Assembly: GCA_046262355.1 (NCBI GenBank) | Contig: JBHEMX010000031.1 | Span: 1-22,519 of the forward strand | Origin: DATADD01 sp046262355 | GTDB lineage: Bacteria; Actinomycetota; CADDZG01; WHSQ01 | DNA: 22,519 nt | Reading direction: 5' to 3' | In this document: in pieces, positions 7,648 through 16,738 of the stretch | Layout: every line of letters starts with the position of its first letter | Position numbering within the stretch: the stretch's first letter is position 1 | Translations under genes and position numbers: made by a program | Notes under the pieces: model-generated | What the model saw: only the letters and a program-made list of their open reading frames with translations | Databases searched by the model: none | Told to the model about the DNA's origin: nothing

Positions 7648-8976
7648 ATGAGCTTCGACCAAGCTCAGCGTTATCTCGACTCTCTGGGCGTGGACGCGAT
7701 GAAGACGAAAGCGCGGTCGATCCATCGCATCGAGGCGATGTGCGAGGTGCTGGATCATCCCGAGCGATCGATACCGGCCGTCCACATCACCGGCACGAAC
7801 GGCAAGTCTTCGACGGCGCGCATCGCGACATCGTTGCTAGCGGCGACCGGGCTCTCGGTCGGAACATACACATCTCCACACCTGTCCTCGGTCACCGAAC
7901 GCATAGCATTGTCGGGAGAGCCGATATCTGAGGCGGCTTTCGGCGCGACCTTCGAGCGCCTCTTCCCTTACCTGCGGGTCGTCGAGAAGGAGCTCGACGA
8001 GACCCTTTCTTACTTCGAGGTCCTCACGGCGATGTTCTTCCTGTGGGCGGTCGAGACACCGGTGGACGCCCTCGTCGTTGAGGTCGGGCTGGGGGGGACA
8101 TGGGACGCAACCAACGTCGTGCCGGCAGCGGTCGCCGTCATCACCAACGTGGGACTCGACCACACCGGGCTCCTCGGCGCCGAACGCGTCGACATCGCTC
8201 GTGAGAAGGCAGGGATCATCAAGGCGAACGTGGATGTCGTGACGGGTGAGAGAGATCCCGCGGTGCTGTCGGTCATCGAGGACGCGGCTGCGCGGTCGGC
8301 GGCGAGCGTCGCTCGGATCGAGCGAGACTTCTCGGTGTCCGACAACCGCGTCGCCCTGGGAGGCCGCTTCGTCTCGGTGCGCACCAGCTCCGCGGATTAC
8401 GAGGGGATGTTTCTGTCCCTCCACGGGAGGCATCAGGCGGTCAACGCAGCGGTGGCGCTGGAGGCAACGTCCCGCTTCCTGCCGGCGCAGCCTCTCGATC
8501 GGGAGATCGTCCAAGATGGGCTGGGCAATGTCGATGCACCGGGGCGGCTCGAGACTGTGACGCTCGAGGATTCCGGTGGGGTAAGGGTTGTCTTCGATGT
8601 TGCCCACAACCCCGACGCGATGTCTGCGCTGGTGGCTGGGCTCGTCGAGACCCTCGCCTTCGAGCGCGTTCGGTTCGTCGTCGGCGTGCTCGCCGACAAG
8701 GACTACAGAGGGATGCTTGCGGAGATGACGCGCCTTCCATGCACGCTGGTGGTAACGGCGCCGAAGAGCGTTCGCGCGGTCGATCCCGAAGACCTTAAGG
8801 TCGCGGCGAAGGAGCTCGGGCTCGACGGCGTTGTCGTGGCCGACGTCGGTCGGGCGATGGAAGGTGCCGTCGGCACCGCTCGAGAGGGCGACATCGTCTG
8901 CGTGACGGGTTCTCATTACGTGGTGGGTGAAGCGCGGGCTCAGCTCGTCGACGTTTCAGGAGGTCTTGGTGACTGA
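7648..8976 (+). CDS. folC: Folylpolyglutamate synthase / dihydrofolate synthase
   Basis: This 442-residue Mur-ligase-type enzyme adds glutamate to dihydropteroate or folates using ATP. The phosphate-binding loop GTNGKS is at residues 49-54, and the following YTSPHLSSVTERI and VEVGLGGTWDATN stretches are characteristic of FolC. A C-terminal Rossmann-like domain carries DVAHNPDA. The start is decided by the ribosome site: GGAGG at 7633-7637 is 10 bases from ATG 7648 but only one base from the alternative GTG 7639, which overlaps the valS stop. The GTG form would add three residues. The 3' end contains the ribosome site and start of ndk. Confidence 0.95.
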   Translation: MSFDQAQRYLDSLGVDAMKTKARSIHRIEAMCEVLDHPERSIPAVHITGTNGKSSTARIATSLLAATGLSVGTYTSPHLSSVTERIALSGEPISEAAFGATFERLFPYLRVVEKELDETLSYFEVLTAMFFLWAVETPVDALVVEVGLGGTWDATNVVPAAVAVITNVGLDHTGLLGAERVDIAREKAGIIKANVDVVTGERDPAVLSVIEDAAARSAASVARIERDFSVSDNRVALGGRFVSVRTSSADYEGMFLSLHGRHQAVNAAVALEATSRFLPAQPLDREIVQDGLGNVDAPGRLETVTLEDSGGVRVVFDVAHNPDAMSALVAGLVETLAFERVRFVVGVLADKDYRGMLAEMTRLPCTLVVTAPKSVRAVDPEDLKVAAKELGLDGVVVADVGRAMEGAVGTAREGDIVCVTGSHYVVGEARAQLVDVSGGLGD

Positions 8977-9376
8977 ATCTCAGAAGACGTTCGTGATGGT
9001 GAAGCCCGATGGGGTGAGACGAGCGCTCGTCGGCGAGGTCATCCGGCGCATCGAGGCCAAGGGGTTCTCCCTGAAAGAGATGAGGCTCTTCACGATCGAC
9101 GAAGAGCTCGCCACCGAGCACTATGCCGAACACACCGACAAACCGTTCTTCTCGGATCTCGTTGCTTTCATCACCTCGGGACCCGTGGTCGCCATGGTGG
9201 TCGAGGGTCCCGATGCCATCGGCGGCATGCGGCAGGTCATGGGGGCCACGAACCCGCTGGAGGCGGCCCCCGGCTCGATCCGCGGTGACTTCGCCACCGA
9301 GATCACGGAGAACATCGTTCACGGGTCCGATTCGCCGGGATCGGCGTCGAGAGAGGTGGGCCTCTTTTTCGGCTAA
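8969..9376 (+). CDS. ndk: Nucleoside diphosphate kinase
   Basis: This 135-residue kinase transfers the terminal phosphate of ATP to nucleoside diphosphates through a phosphohistidine. The active-site histidine is His118 in NIVHGSDS, and the N-terminal FVMVKPDGV and the RGDF region are standard for the family. I chose GTG 8969 because AGGAGG at 8958-8963 sits five bases upstream; an upstream start at 8927 in the same frame would add 14 unrelated residues. The gene overlaps the folC end by eight bases. Many Actinobacteria have a small DUF4233 membrane-protein gene between folC and ndk, and it is absent here. Confidence 0.97.
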   Translation: MTESQKTFVMVKPDGVRRALVGEVIRRIEAKGFSLKEMRLFTIDEELATEHYAEHTDKPFFSDLVAFITSGPVVAMVVEGPDAIGGMRQVMGATNPLEAAPGSIRGDFATEITENIVHGSDSPGSASREVGLFFG

Positions 9377-9381
9377 CCTGG

Positions 9382-9407
9382 CGCCCCGCGGAGGGAACGC
9401 GGGGGCG
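9382..9407 (+). terminator. GC-rich hairpin between ndk and mreB
   Basis: The stem pairs CGCCCCGCG (9382-9390) with CGCGGGGGCG (9398-9407), with one bulged G and a seven-base loop. No T-run follows. Actinobacterial terminators often lack T-tracts, so it could end the valS-folC-ndk transcript or form a structured leader for mreB, which starts 32 bases later. Confidence 0.4.
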
Positions 9408-9439
9408 ACTCACATACCAAGACCATCCAGGAGATCAAC

Positions 9440-10471
9440 ATGGATAGCTTGTTCCAGTTCATAGGCCGCGACATGGCCGTCGACTTGGGAACGGCGAACA
9501 CGCTCGTGTACGTGCGCGGGCGCGGCATCGTGCTCAACGAACCTTCGGTGGTAGCGATAAACACCAAGACGGGTGCGATCCTTGCGGTTGGATCCGAGGC
9601 GAAGCAGATGATAGGACGCACGCCCGCACACATCGTCGCGATCCGCCCCCTCAAGGACGGCGTGATCGCGGACTTCGACGTTACGGAGAAGATGCTGCGC
9701 TACTTCATCCAAAAGGTCCATCGTCGCTCGTTCCTCGTCAAGCCGCGCGTCGTCGTGTGTGTTCCGTCGGGCATAACGGGTGTCGAGCAGCGCGCCGTCG
9801 AGGAAGCGACGATCTCCGCGGGCGCGCGCAGCGCATTCATCATCGAAGAGCCGATGGCTGCGGCCATCGGAGCCGGCCTTCCCGTGCACGAGCCTACCGG
9901 CAACATGGTCGTCGACATCGGTGGCGGCACAACTGAGGTCGCGGTCGTGTCGCTCGGTGGCATCGTCACGAGCCAGTCGATACGCATCGGCGGCGACGAG
10001 CTCGACGAGTCCATCATCAACTACATCAAGAAGGAATACTCCTTGATGCTCGGAGAGCGGACCTCTGAAGAGATCAAGATGGCGATCGGTTCGGCCTTCC
10101 CGATGCCCGAGGAGCAGCAGGCCGAGATCCGCGGTCGCGACCTCGTGACGGGTTTGCCGAAGACCATCGTCGTGTCTGCCGAAGAGATACGGCGTGCGAT
10201 CGAAGAGCCGGTCAACTCGATCGTCGACGCGGTCAAGAACACGCTCGACAAGACGCCTCCAGAGCTCGCCGCGGACATCATGGACAAGGGGATCGTGCTC
10301 GCGGGCGGCGGCTCTCTCCTGAAAGGACTCGACGAGCGCCTCAAGCACGAGACCGGCATGCCGATCCACGTGGCCGACGACCCGCTGTGGGCGGTGGCGG
10401 TGGGATCGGGCAAGTGCCTCGAGGAGTTCGAGTCGCTCAAGCGGGTTCTCATCTCCTCGACCCGTCACTAG
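9440..10471 (+). CDS. mreB: Rod-shape-determining actin homologue MreB
   Basis: This 343-residue bacterial actin polymerises under the membrane and guides the lateral-wall elongation complex. The first nucleotide-phosphate motif DLGTAN is at residues 15-20, the second (DIGGGTT) at 159-165, and the adenosine motif contains LAGGGSLLKGL near residue 290. The IEEPMAAAIGAGLP segment at about 135-148 is highly typical. The N-terminus has an amphipathic start (SLFQFIGRDMA) suited to membrane contact. ATG 9440 is preceded by AGGAGA at 9429-9434. It is followed by the mreCD-PBP2-rodA group after a 134-base gap, so it may be separately tuned from them. Confidence 0.98.
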   Translation: MDSLFQFIGRDMAVDLGTANTLVYVRGRGIVLNEPSVVAINTKTGAILAVGSEAKQMIGRTPAHIVAIRPLKDGVIADFDVTEKMLRYFIQKVHRRSFLVKPRVVVCVPSGITGVEQRAVEEATISAGARSAFIIEEPMAAAIGAGLPVHEPTGNMVVDIGGGTTEVAVVSLGGIVTSQSIRIGGDELDESIINYIKKEYSLMLGERTSEEIKMAIGSAFPMPEEQQAEIRGRDLVTGLPKTIVVSAEEIRRAIEEPVNSIVDAVKNTLDKTPPELAADIMDKGIVLAGGGSLLKGLDERLKHETGMPIHVADDPLWAVAVGSGKCLEEFESLKRVLISSTRH

Positions 10472-10605
10472 TGGCTGCCTTGCCCTGCTAGGGCGTTGAG
10501 GTCCGCGAGGCGTACCATGGGCCTGCAGGGTGACGAGGGCGCCGCGCCGCGGCGCGCTCAGTTGGCCCCCAGTTCTCTTCGATCGCAACGAGGTTTCGAA
10601 TACCG
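10472..10605 (+). other. mreB-mreC intergenic region with two dyads
   Basis: This 134-base gap holds a small hairpin, GCCCT/AGGGC around GCT (10482-10494), just after mreB, and a 14-base perfect GC palindrome at 10543-10556. TACCAT at 10513-10518 fits the TANNNT -10 pattern, but no correctly spaced -35 is visible. These could partly end the mreB transcript and restart transcription for mreC; this is inference. Confidence 0.35.
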
Positions 10606-11466
10606 ATGTACCGCCGATCGGGGCGAGGACGGCTGCTGCTGCTCCTTTGCCTTGGGCTGTCGATCTTTCTCATCACGCTCGACTTCCGCCAGAACGAGGG
10701 CGGCATGCTGGGGCGCGCCAAGGACCTTGCAGTGACGGTCGTCGCGCCGATACAGCGGGGTTTCAGCTCGGTGACGCAACCGGTAGGGGACCTCTTCGCG
10801 TCCATCGGCGACCTGGCCAACATCCGCAGCCGCAACCGCAGGCTGGAGGACGATCTCGACCGTCTGCGGCAGGAGATCGAGGAGGCCGAGGCGCTCCAGG
10901 ACGAGAACCTGCGGCTCCGGGAGATGTTCGAACTCGACAAGTCGTGGCCCACGATGCGCACGGTGACGGCGGCCGTCTTCTCCAAGGTCCCCTCGAACTA
11001 CCAGTGGGCCGTTCTCATCGACAAGGGACGCGCCGACGGCATCCGCCCCGACATGGCCGTCATCAGCCCAGAGGGTCTCGTCGGCAAGATCATCCAGGCC
11101 GACAGGAACCAGGCGACGGTGTTGCTGTTGATCGATCCCGATGCGGCGGCCGGGGCGCGCGTCGAGCGTGAGCGGGATACGGGCGTGGTCAGAGGCAACG
11201 GCGGCAGCGAGTTCCTCTCGCTCGAGCTCATCGACCCCGAGGCCGACGTCGCGGTCGGAGACGAGGTCGTGACGTCGGGCTATAACCGAGGCGTGTTCCC
11301 CGCCAACATCCCGATCGGAGTCGTCGCCGAGGTGGCCGGCCAAGAAGCGGCTCTCGAGCGTCAAATCAGAGTGGAGTCGGATACTGATTTCACCGCGCTG
11401 GACTTCGTCAGCGTGCTGCTGGACAGCGGCTCTGAGAACAGGCGACGGACGGCAAGTCTGAGGTGA
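10606..11466 (+). CDS. mreC: Rod-shape-determining protein MreC
   Basis: This 286-residue membrane protein scaffolds the elongation complex and activates PBP2. A basic N-terminus leads into one transmembrane helix at about residues 8-26. A coiled coil spans about 65-112, rich in R, E, L and D. The extracytoplasmic beta domain follows, including YQWAVLIDKGRADGI and VVTSGYNRGVFPANIPIG, both standard MreC segments. The ATG at 10606 has only a weak GAGG site about 12 bases upstream. The stop overlaps mreD in a GTGA junction, so mreC and mreD are coupled. Confidence 0.95.
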   Translation: MYRRSGRGRLLLLLCLGLSIFLITLDFRQNEGGMLGRAKDLAVTVVAPIQRGFSSVTQPVGDLFASIGDLANIRSRNRRLEDDLDRLRQEIEEAEALQDENLRLREMFELDKSWPTMRTVTAAVFSKVPSNYQWAVLIDKGRADGIRPDMAVISPEGLVGKIIQADRNQATVLLLIDPDAAAGARVERERDTGVVRGNGGSEFLSLELIDPEADVAVGDEVVTSGYNRGVFPANIPIGVVAEVAGQEAALERQIRVESDTDFTALDFVSVLLDSGSENRRRTASLR

Positions 11467-12068
11467 GTACGACGACGAGAGACACGCGGGTCAGGAGTGG
11501 CAGGGGTCGAGAATCTCCGACCCCGGCCGGCGGCATCCTCGCCGAGGTCGGGCTCGCGCGCGTCGCGGCCGTGGCGGCCGTGGTGATCGTGGCGCTGGCG
11601 CTGCAGTCCACCGTGTTGGCGCGCCTCACGTTGCTCGGAGTGATCCCACAACTGGTGCTCGTTGTCGTCGTGTCGCTCGCTTACACCGACGGCGAGCGTG
11701 TGGGGGTCGTGGTGGGCTTCACCGCCGGACTGTTGCAGGACCTGCTGCTTCCTCCGCAGTCGATCCTTGGCCTCACGGCGCTCGTCTATACGTTCATCGG
11801 CTATTCGGCGGGGAGACTGCGTGAGTTCGGCCCGCCGGAATCGGTTTGGACCCCCGTCCTGTCCGTCGCGATAGCGTCTGCGGTCGCCGAGTTCGGCTAC
11901 GCGCTGCTGTCGATAATCATGGGCCGTCCCTGGGTGAGCCTGGCCTACACCGCCAAGGTGGCGGGTCTCGTTATCCTCTACGACACACTGCTCACTCCGT
12001 TCGTGTTCCCGCTGACCCGCAGGATCGCGGATCGTTTTCGGCCGGAACGAGTGTACCGATGGGAATGA
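11463..12068 (+). CDS. mreD: Rod-shape-determining membrane protein MreD
   Basis: This 201-residue protein is mostly hydrophobic, with about five or six predicted transmembrane helices after a polar 30-residue N-terminus. The segment TAGLLQDLLLPPQSILGLTAL is the recognisable MreD signature (G-x2-QD). MreD works with MreC to couple the MreB filament to PBP2 and RodA. The GTG start overlaps the mreC stop by four bases, and the end overlaps the PBP2 gene. The N-terminal tail is longer and more arginine-rich than in E. coli, as is common in Actinobacteria. Confidence 0.9.
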   Translation: MSTTTRDTRVRSGRGRESPTPAGGILAEVGLARVAAVAAVVIVALALQSTVLARLTLLGVIPQLVLVVVVSLAYTDGERVGVVVGFTAGLLQDLLLPPQSILGLTALVYTFIGYSAGRLREFGPPESVWTPVLSVAIASAVAEFGYALLSIIMGRPWVSLAYTAKVAGLVILYDTLLTPFVFPLTRRIADRFRPERVYRWE

Positions 12069-14050
12069 GCTTCACGGGCAACAGAGACAAGGACAAGAGC
12101 GCGCTCGGTATAGACCGCGTCTACGTGCGTCTCGCGATCGTCGGAACGCTGGTGATCGCATGCTTCGTCGCGCTCTTCTCGCGCCTCTGGTTCCTTCAGG
12201 TGCTCGCGTCGGACGATTACCGTCAACTCGCGCGCGACAACCGCGTGCGGCTGGTGCACACTGAGCCGCCGCGCGGGCGGATACTCGACCGCAACGGGGA
12301 GGTTCTCGTGAAGAATCGGAAGTCCCTGGCGGTGACGATCGACCGTCAGATCGTGCGCAGCAGGTGGCAGGAGCGCCGCGTTCTGGACCGTCTCTCGCGG
12401 GTGCTGGACATCAAGGTCAAGGATCTGAGGGAGCGTCTGTACGAAGTAACCGCTTCCCCCTACAAGCCCGTGCCGGTGGCCAACGACGTTCCCGAGAAGA
12501 AGGTGTATTGGATACTGGAGCGCAAGGAGCGCTTCCCCGGCGTGAAGATCCTGCGTTTGCCCATACGTACCTACCCTCGAGGGAACACCGCCGCGCACAT
12601 CCTCGGCTACGTCAATGAGATCTCCGATCTGGACCTCAAGCTGCCACACTTCAAGGCAGTGAGACCGCGCTATGCGGCGGGGGATCTCGTGGGTGTGGAC
12701 GGCCTCGAGTACGCCTACGATCGCTATCTCCGTGGGCGCCCCGGCGTCACGAAGGTCGTCATCAACTCGACCGGCCGGATCGCCGGCGAGAAGATCTTGC
12801 GTCGCGAGGAGGTCGGCAACGATCTCATCCTGGCGCTCGACGCCAACATTCAAAGGCTCACGGAGAAGGCGCTGGCGGCGGGGATCAAGGCCGCGCGTGG
12901 GGCCCTTTATCAGGCGCCGGCCGGCGCCGCGGTGGTCATGGATCCGACCAACGGCCAGGTGCTGGGGATGGCGAGCCTTCCAACTTTCGACCCCTCCATA
13001 CGCGCCGACGGCATCACCGAGAAGGAGTTCGACAGACTGGGGCAGGCCACGATAGAGGATCCAGATGACGACGCTCTGGTGAACCGTACGGTTCAGAGCG
13101 GCTTGCCTCCGGGTTCGACCTTCAAGGTCGTCACCGCGGGCGCCGCCATGGCCACGGGAACGATCGGCCCCTACGACTATCTCGATTGTCCCGGCAGCAG
13201 GATCTATCCACCCGAGGGAGGCCCGGGCAGCACGGTCTTCAACAACTGGACGTCGGCAGATTTCGGGGCGATCGGTCTGGCTCGCTCGCTCGAGATCTCC
13301 TGCGACACGTTCTATTACGAGCTTGGGTGGCGGATGGAGGAGCAGTGGGGCGCGGCAAGGGGCGATGGTTCCGAGCGCTTCCAGCGCTACATCCGCCAGG
13401 CCGGCTTCGGACGGGAAACCGGGATCGACCTGCGCTACGAGTTCGACGGCCGCGTGCCGGACAAGGAGTGGTGTGACGACTACTGCGGCTACGACGGCCA
13501 GTGGCTCCCCGGCTTCACGGTGAACATGTCGATCGGCCAGGGCGACCTGCTCGTATCGCCTCTGCAGATGGCGGTCACCTACTCGGCCATCGCCAACGGC
13601 GGAAAGGTCATGCAGCCCCGGCTCGCCATGGGGGTGGCCACGACGACCGCGGACGGCGACGAGAAGACGCTGCGCGAGTTCAAGCCCAAGGTTGTTAGGC
13701 GCCTTCCGCTCGACGAGACCGAGCTCGGCGTGATCCGTGAGGGGCTCATAGACGTCGTCTCGGGAGACCAGGGGACGGCAACGACTGCCTTCGCGGGCTT
13801 TCCCACCGATCGCTACCCCATCGCCGGCAAGACCGGCACGGCCGAGGTCGGCGCGAACAAGGAGTTCAACAGCGCTTGGTTCCTCTCGTATGCGCCGGCC
13901 GACGACCCGCGCTACGTCGTGGCCGTCTACCTCGAGAAGAGTGGTCACGGCGGCGAAAGTGCCGCTCCGGTCGCGCGCCAGATCTATGAAGGCATCTTCG
14001 GGATCGACAAGAAGACCGATGTGCAGCTTGGACAGGACGCGTCCGGCTGA
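12059..14050 (+). CDS. mrdA: Penicillin-binding protein 2 (class B transpeptidase of the elongasome)
   Basis: This 663-residue protein cross-links peptidoglycan during lateral growth as the partner of RodA. One transmembrane anchor lies at about residues 23-45. The pedestal domain starts with EPPRGRILDRNGEVL, typical of class B PBPs. The transpeptidase motifs are all present: STFK at 353-356 with nucleophile Ser353, SCD at 414-416, and KTG at 591-593. ATG 12059 follows GGAACGAG at 12044-12051; a second ATG at 12065 overlaps the mreD stop and is also possible. Open frame continues upstream to 11846, but that part lies inside mreD. The stop overlaps the rodA start by one base. Confidence 0.95.
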   Translation: MGMSFTGNRDKDKSALGIDRVYVRLAIVGTLVIACFVALFSRLWFLQVLASDDYRQLARDNRVRLVHTEPPRGRILDRNGEVLVKNRKSLAVTIDRQIVRSRWQERRVLDRLSRVLDIKVKDLRERLYEVTASPYKPVPVANDVPEKKVYWILERKERFPGVKILRLPIRTYPRGNTAAHILGYVNEISDLDLKLPHFKAVRPRYAAGDLVGVDGLEYAYDRYLRGRPGVTKVVINSTGRIAGEKILRREEVGNDLILALDANIQRLTEKALAAGIKAARGALYQAPAGAAVVMDPTNGQVLGMASLPTFDPSIRADGITEKEFDRLGQATIEDPDDDALVNRTVQSGLPPGSTFKVVTAGAAMATGTIGPYDYLDCPGSRIYPPEGGPGSTVFNNWTSADFGAIGLARSLEISCDTFYYELGWRMEEQWGAARGDGSERFQRYIRQAGFGRETGIDLRYEFDGRVPDKEWCDDYCGYDGQWLPGFTVNMSIGQGDLLVSPLQMAVTYSAIANGGKVMQPRLAMGVATTTADGDEKTLREFKPKVVRRLPLDETELGVIREGLIDVVSGDQGTATTAFAGFPTDRYPIAGKTGTAEVGANKEFNSAWFLSYAPADDPRYVVAVYLEKSGHGGESAAPVARQIYEGIFGIDKKTDVQLGQDASG

Positions 14051-15255
14051 TGGGCATGGGCAGCCTCGTCGGCGAGGCGGTCGACCGCATCGGAGGCGAG
14101 CCGATCTCGTCGCGCATGGCGCGCAGAGCTCCGCTCAAGCACCTCGACCCGGTGCTGCTGCTCACAACTATCTCTCTGGCGATATTCGGGATCGTGATGG
14201 TGTTCACCGCCACCGCCAGCAAGCAGACCGAAGCAGGCCTCGACCCCGCCACGTTCCTCAAGCGTCAGCTCGTCTACGTGCTCCTAGGCAGTGTCGCCCT
14301 CGCAGCGGTGAGCTTCGTCGACTACCGGCATCTCAAGGGGCTGGCCCCGATCGTCTACGGTGTCACGCTGCTTGCCCTCGTCGTCGTCCTAACACCCCTC
14401 GGATACGTGTCGAAGGGCGCAAGTCGCTGGATCAACCTCGGCAGCTTCCAGGCGCAGCCCTCGGAGCTTGCCAAGATCGCAGTCATCGTCACGTTGGCCG
14501 CTTTCTTGGCGGAGCGCAAAGGTGACGTCGGCGCGCTCGCCGTCGCCGTTTGCTGCGCGCTCGTTATCCCTCCCGCCGCGCTCATCTATCTCGAACCCGA
14601 CCTCGGGACGATGATGGTCTTCGCCGTGCTGACCGCCGCTCTGCTGCTCGTGGGAGGTGGCAAGATCCGACACTTCGTGTCCTTGGCTTCGCTTGCCCTG
14701 ATCGGGATCCTCGTCGTGCTGCAGATGGGTCTGTTGCAGGACTATCAGCTCCAGCGCATCACCTCGTTCCTCGAGGAGGATCCGGACGTTCAATCCGAGG
14801 CGTACAACCTCACCCAGGCGACGATCGCCATCGCGTCTGGAGGCGCGCGCGGCAAAGGTCTGGATATCCATACGGATAGGGAAGCGCTGCAGGGTGCACG
14901 GACCCAGACGGCGCTCGATTTCGTGCCCGAGCAGCACACCGACTTCATCTTCACCGCGATCGGCGAGCAGCTCGGCTTCGTCGGTTCTGCGACCCTGCTC
15001 GGGCTGTTCGCGCTGCTGATCTGGCGTGCACTCAGGATCGCGGGGATGTCGCGCGATCTCTTCGGAACGCTGATCGCCACAGGGGTAGCAGGCTTGTGGG
15101 CGTTCCAGATGTTCGTCAATGTCGGCATGACCATGGGTATCATGCCGATCACTGGGATCCCGCTTCCATTCATCTCCTACGGCGGCTCCAGCCTCATAAC
15201 GAACTTCGTTGCGGTAGGCCTCCTTCTCAATGTGCACATGAGGCGTTTCCTGTGA
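14050..15255 (+). CDS. rodA: SEDS peptidoglycan glycosyltransferase RodA
   Basis: This 401-residue polytopic SEDS protein polymerises lipid II into glycan strands together with PBP2. It has about ten predicted transmembrane helices. Family landmarks are SRWINLGSFQAQPSE (around Trp127 and residues 136-139), LEPDLGT at 181-187, and the extracytoplasmic PEQHTDFIF at 293-301 with Asp298, the position known to be essential in RodA homologues. The C-terminus has the GIPLPFISYGGSS signature. The gene starts in a TGATG overlap with PBP2 and ends in a GTGA overlap with rng. FtsW is the close relative; the linkage to mreBCD and PBP2 supports RodA. Confidence 0.96.
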   Translation: MGMGSLVGEAVDRIGGEPISSRMARRAPLKHLDPVLLLTTISLAIFGIVMVFTATASKQTEAGLDPATFLKRQLVYVLLGSVALAAVSFVDYRHLKGLAPIVYGVTLLALVVVLTPLGYVSKGASRWINLGSFQAQPSELAKIAVIVTLAAFLAERKGDVGALAVAVCCALVIPPAALIYLEPDLGTMMVFAVLTAALLLVGGGKIRHFVSLASLALIGILVVLQMGLLQDYQLQRITSFLEEDPDVQSEAYNLTQATIAIASGGARGKGLDIHTDREALQGARTQTALDFVPEQHTDFIFTAIGEQLGFVGSATLLGLFALLIWRALRIAGMSRDLFGTLIATGVAGLWAFQMFVNVGMTMGIMPITGIPLPFISYGGSSLITNFVAVGLLLNVHMRRFL

Positions 15256-16661
15256 GCGAGATCGCTCCGCGCCGGAGGGAGAAGGCATCGGAGTTGCGAG
15301 AAGACGTCGCGGCGCCGGGTGCCGCGGACGGAGATGTCGTCGCCGAGGACGCCGGCGGCAACAAGCAAACGACGCGCGCCCGACGGCGCAGGCCGCGCCG
15401 CAGGCCCCGCTCGGCGCGCCCCCGTATCGAGCGGGTCATGCTCGTGCATGCAGACCCGAAGGGGATGCAGATCGCCGTCATCGAGAAGGGCCGCATCGTT
15501 GAGCACTACGTGGCGCGTGCCCGGGATCGGTCCTATGTCGGCAACGTCTATCTCGGGCGTGTCCAGAACGTCCTCCCCGGGATGGAGGCCTCCTTCGTGG
15601 ACATCGGCGAGGCGCGCAACGGTGTGCTCTACGCCGGCGAGGTCGGCATAGCGGGCGACGAGGGCGACGAGATACCGCGCATAGAGACGGTCCTCAAGTC
15701 GGGTCAGCCCATACTCGTGCAGGTCACCAAGGACCCGATGCGCTCCAAGGGAGCTCGGCTCACGGCGCTGGTGTCGATCGCCGGCCGCCATCTCGTGCTG
15801 GTTCCGAAAGCCCATTCACTCGGTGTCTCCCGGCGGCTCAACGACGCGGAACGTGCCCGGCTGCGCGACATCGCTCAGGAGCTTCGTCCCGACGACCACG
15901 GACTCATCGTTCGCACGGCTGCCCATGGGGCACAGCGATCGGACCTCGAGACGGATCTTCGACGGCTGGTCGAGACGTGGGAGGAGATCGAGCGCAAGAC
16001 CGAGCACACCCGAGCTCCTGCGCTCATCTATCAGGAGCCCGAGCTCGAGACGCGCGTGATCCGAGACCTCTTCAACAAAGACATCGTTCGCTGCGTCGTT
16101 GACGATGCCACCGTCGAGGACAGGCTCCGCTCGTATGTGCGAGCCACGACGCCGGATCTGGACGAGAGACTTGAGCTCCATGAGGGGTCCTTCCCGATCT
16201 TCGAGGAGTTTCGCATCCTCGAGCAGATCCGCAAGTCCCTCGACCGCCGGGTGTGGCTGCCGTCCGGTGGCCATATCGTCATCGATCGCACCGAGGCGCT
16301 CACGGTCGTGGACGTCAACACCGGGAAGTTCGTCGGCAAGTCGAGCCTCGAGGAGACGGTGTTCCGTACGAATAAGGAAGCGGCGATCGAGATCGCACGG
16401 CAGTTGAGGCTGAGAGACATCGGCGGGATCATCGTGATCGACTTCATCGACATGGAAGATGTCAAGAACCGTGACGAACTGATCAAGGTCTTTCGAGGCG
16501 TGCTGGAGGAGGACAGGTCGCGCACACAGGTCCACGACATCTCGCCGCTCGGGCTCGTCCAGATGACGCGCAAGAACGTCTCGGCCGGCATCGTCGAGGC
16601 ATTCTCGGATCCGTGCCCCACCTGCGAGGGTAGGGGGATACTGATCCACGACGTCGACTGA
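15252..16661 (+). CDS. rng: Ribonuclease E/G family endoribonuclease
   Basis: This 469-residue RNase E/G enzyme cleaves single-stranded RNA in rRNA maturation and mRNA decay. An S1-like RNA-binding part contains YVGNVYLGRVQNVLPGMEAS (near residues 94-115). The catalytic metal-binding aspartates are Asp354 and Asp397, and the zinc-link cysteines are Cys455 and Cys458; all are 51 residues beyond E. coli RNase E positions 303, 346, 404 and 407. The first 57 residues are an extension ending in a run of arginines (42-57). There is no long C-terminal scaffold, so it is RNase G-sized. The GTG start overlaps the rodA stop; I chose it because upstream frame lies within rodA. Confidence 0.95.
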   Translation: MSEIAPRRREKASELREDVAAPGAADGDVVAEDAGGNKQTTRARRRRPRRRPRSARPRIERVMLVHADPKGMQIAVIEKGRIVEHYVARARDRSYVGNVYLGRVQNVLPGMEASFVDIGEARNGVLYAGEVGIAGDEGDEIPRIETVLKSGQPILVQVTKDPMRSKGARLTALVSIAGRHLVLVPKAHSLGVSRRLNDAERARLRDIAQELRPDDHGLIVRTAAHGAQRSDLETDLRRLVETWEEIERKTEHTRAPALIYQEPELETRVIRDLFNKDIVRCVVDDATVEDRLRSYVRATTPDLDERLELHEGSFPIFEEFRILEQIRKSLDRRVWLPSGGHIVIDRTEALTVVDVNTGKFVGKSSLEETVFRTNKEAAIEIARQLRLRDIGGIIVIDFIDMEDVKNRDELIKVFRGVLEEDRSRTQVHDISPLGLVQMTRKNVSAGIVEAFSDPCPTCEGRGILIHDVD

Positions 16662-16696
16662 TCCGGCCGCGCCCGCAGCACCCCTGTGTCGAGCTC

Positions 16697-16705
16697 TGGT
16701 ATCCT
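16697..16705 (+). promoter_or_regulatory. Extended -10 promoter candidate for rplU-rpmA
   Basis: TGGTATCCT fits the extended -10 pattern TGnTATnnT and lies in the 77-base gap between rng and rplU. A start about 7 bases downstream would give a leader of about 27 bases carrying the AAGAGG ribosome site. No good -35 is visible, as often tolerated with an extended -10. Confidence 0.5.
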
Positions 16706-16738
16706 GAAGCTCCCGTAACCGATCAAGAGGTCATGACG

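Noticed and set aside
10543..10556. 14-base perfect GC palindrome before mreC as a specific operator.
   Set aside because: Only C and G are involved, so chance or simple-sequence origin is likely in such GC-rich DNA. It is kept only as part of the intergenic description.
11978..13948. A 656-codon open frame antisense to the PBP2 gene, and similar long antisense frames opposite tig, clpX, valS and folC.
   Set aside because: High G/C at third positions removes stops on the opposite strand. The translations are rich in H, R, D and V without recognisable domains, and the sense genes are certain.
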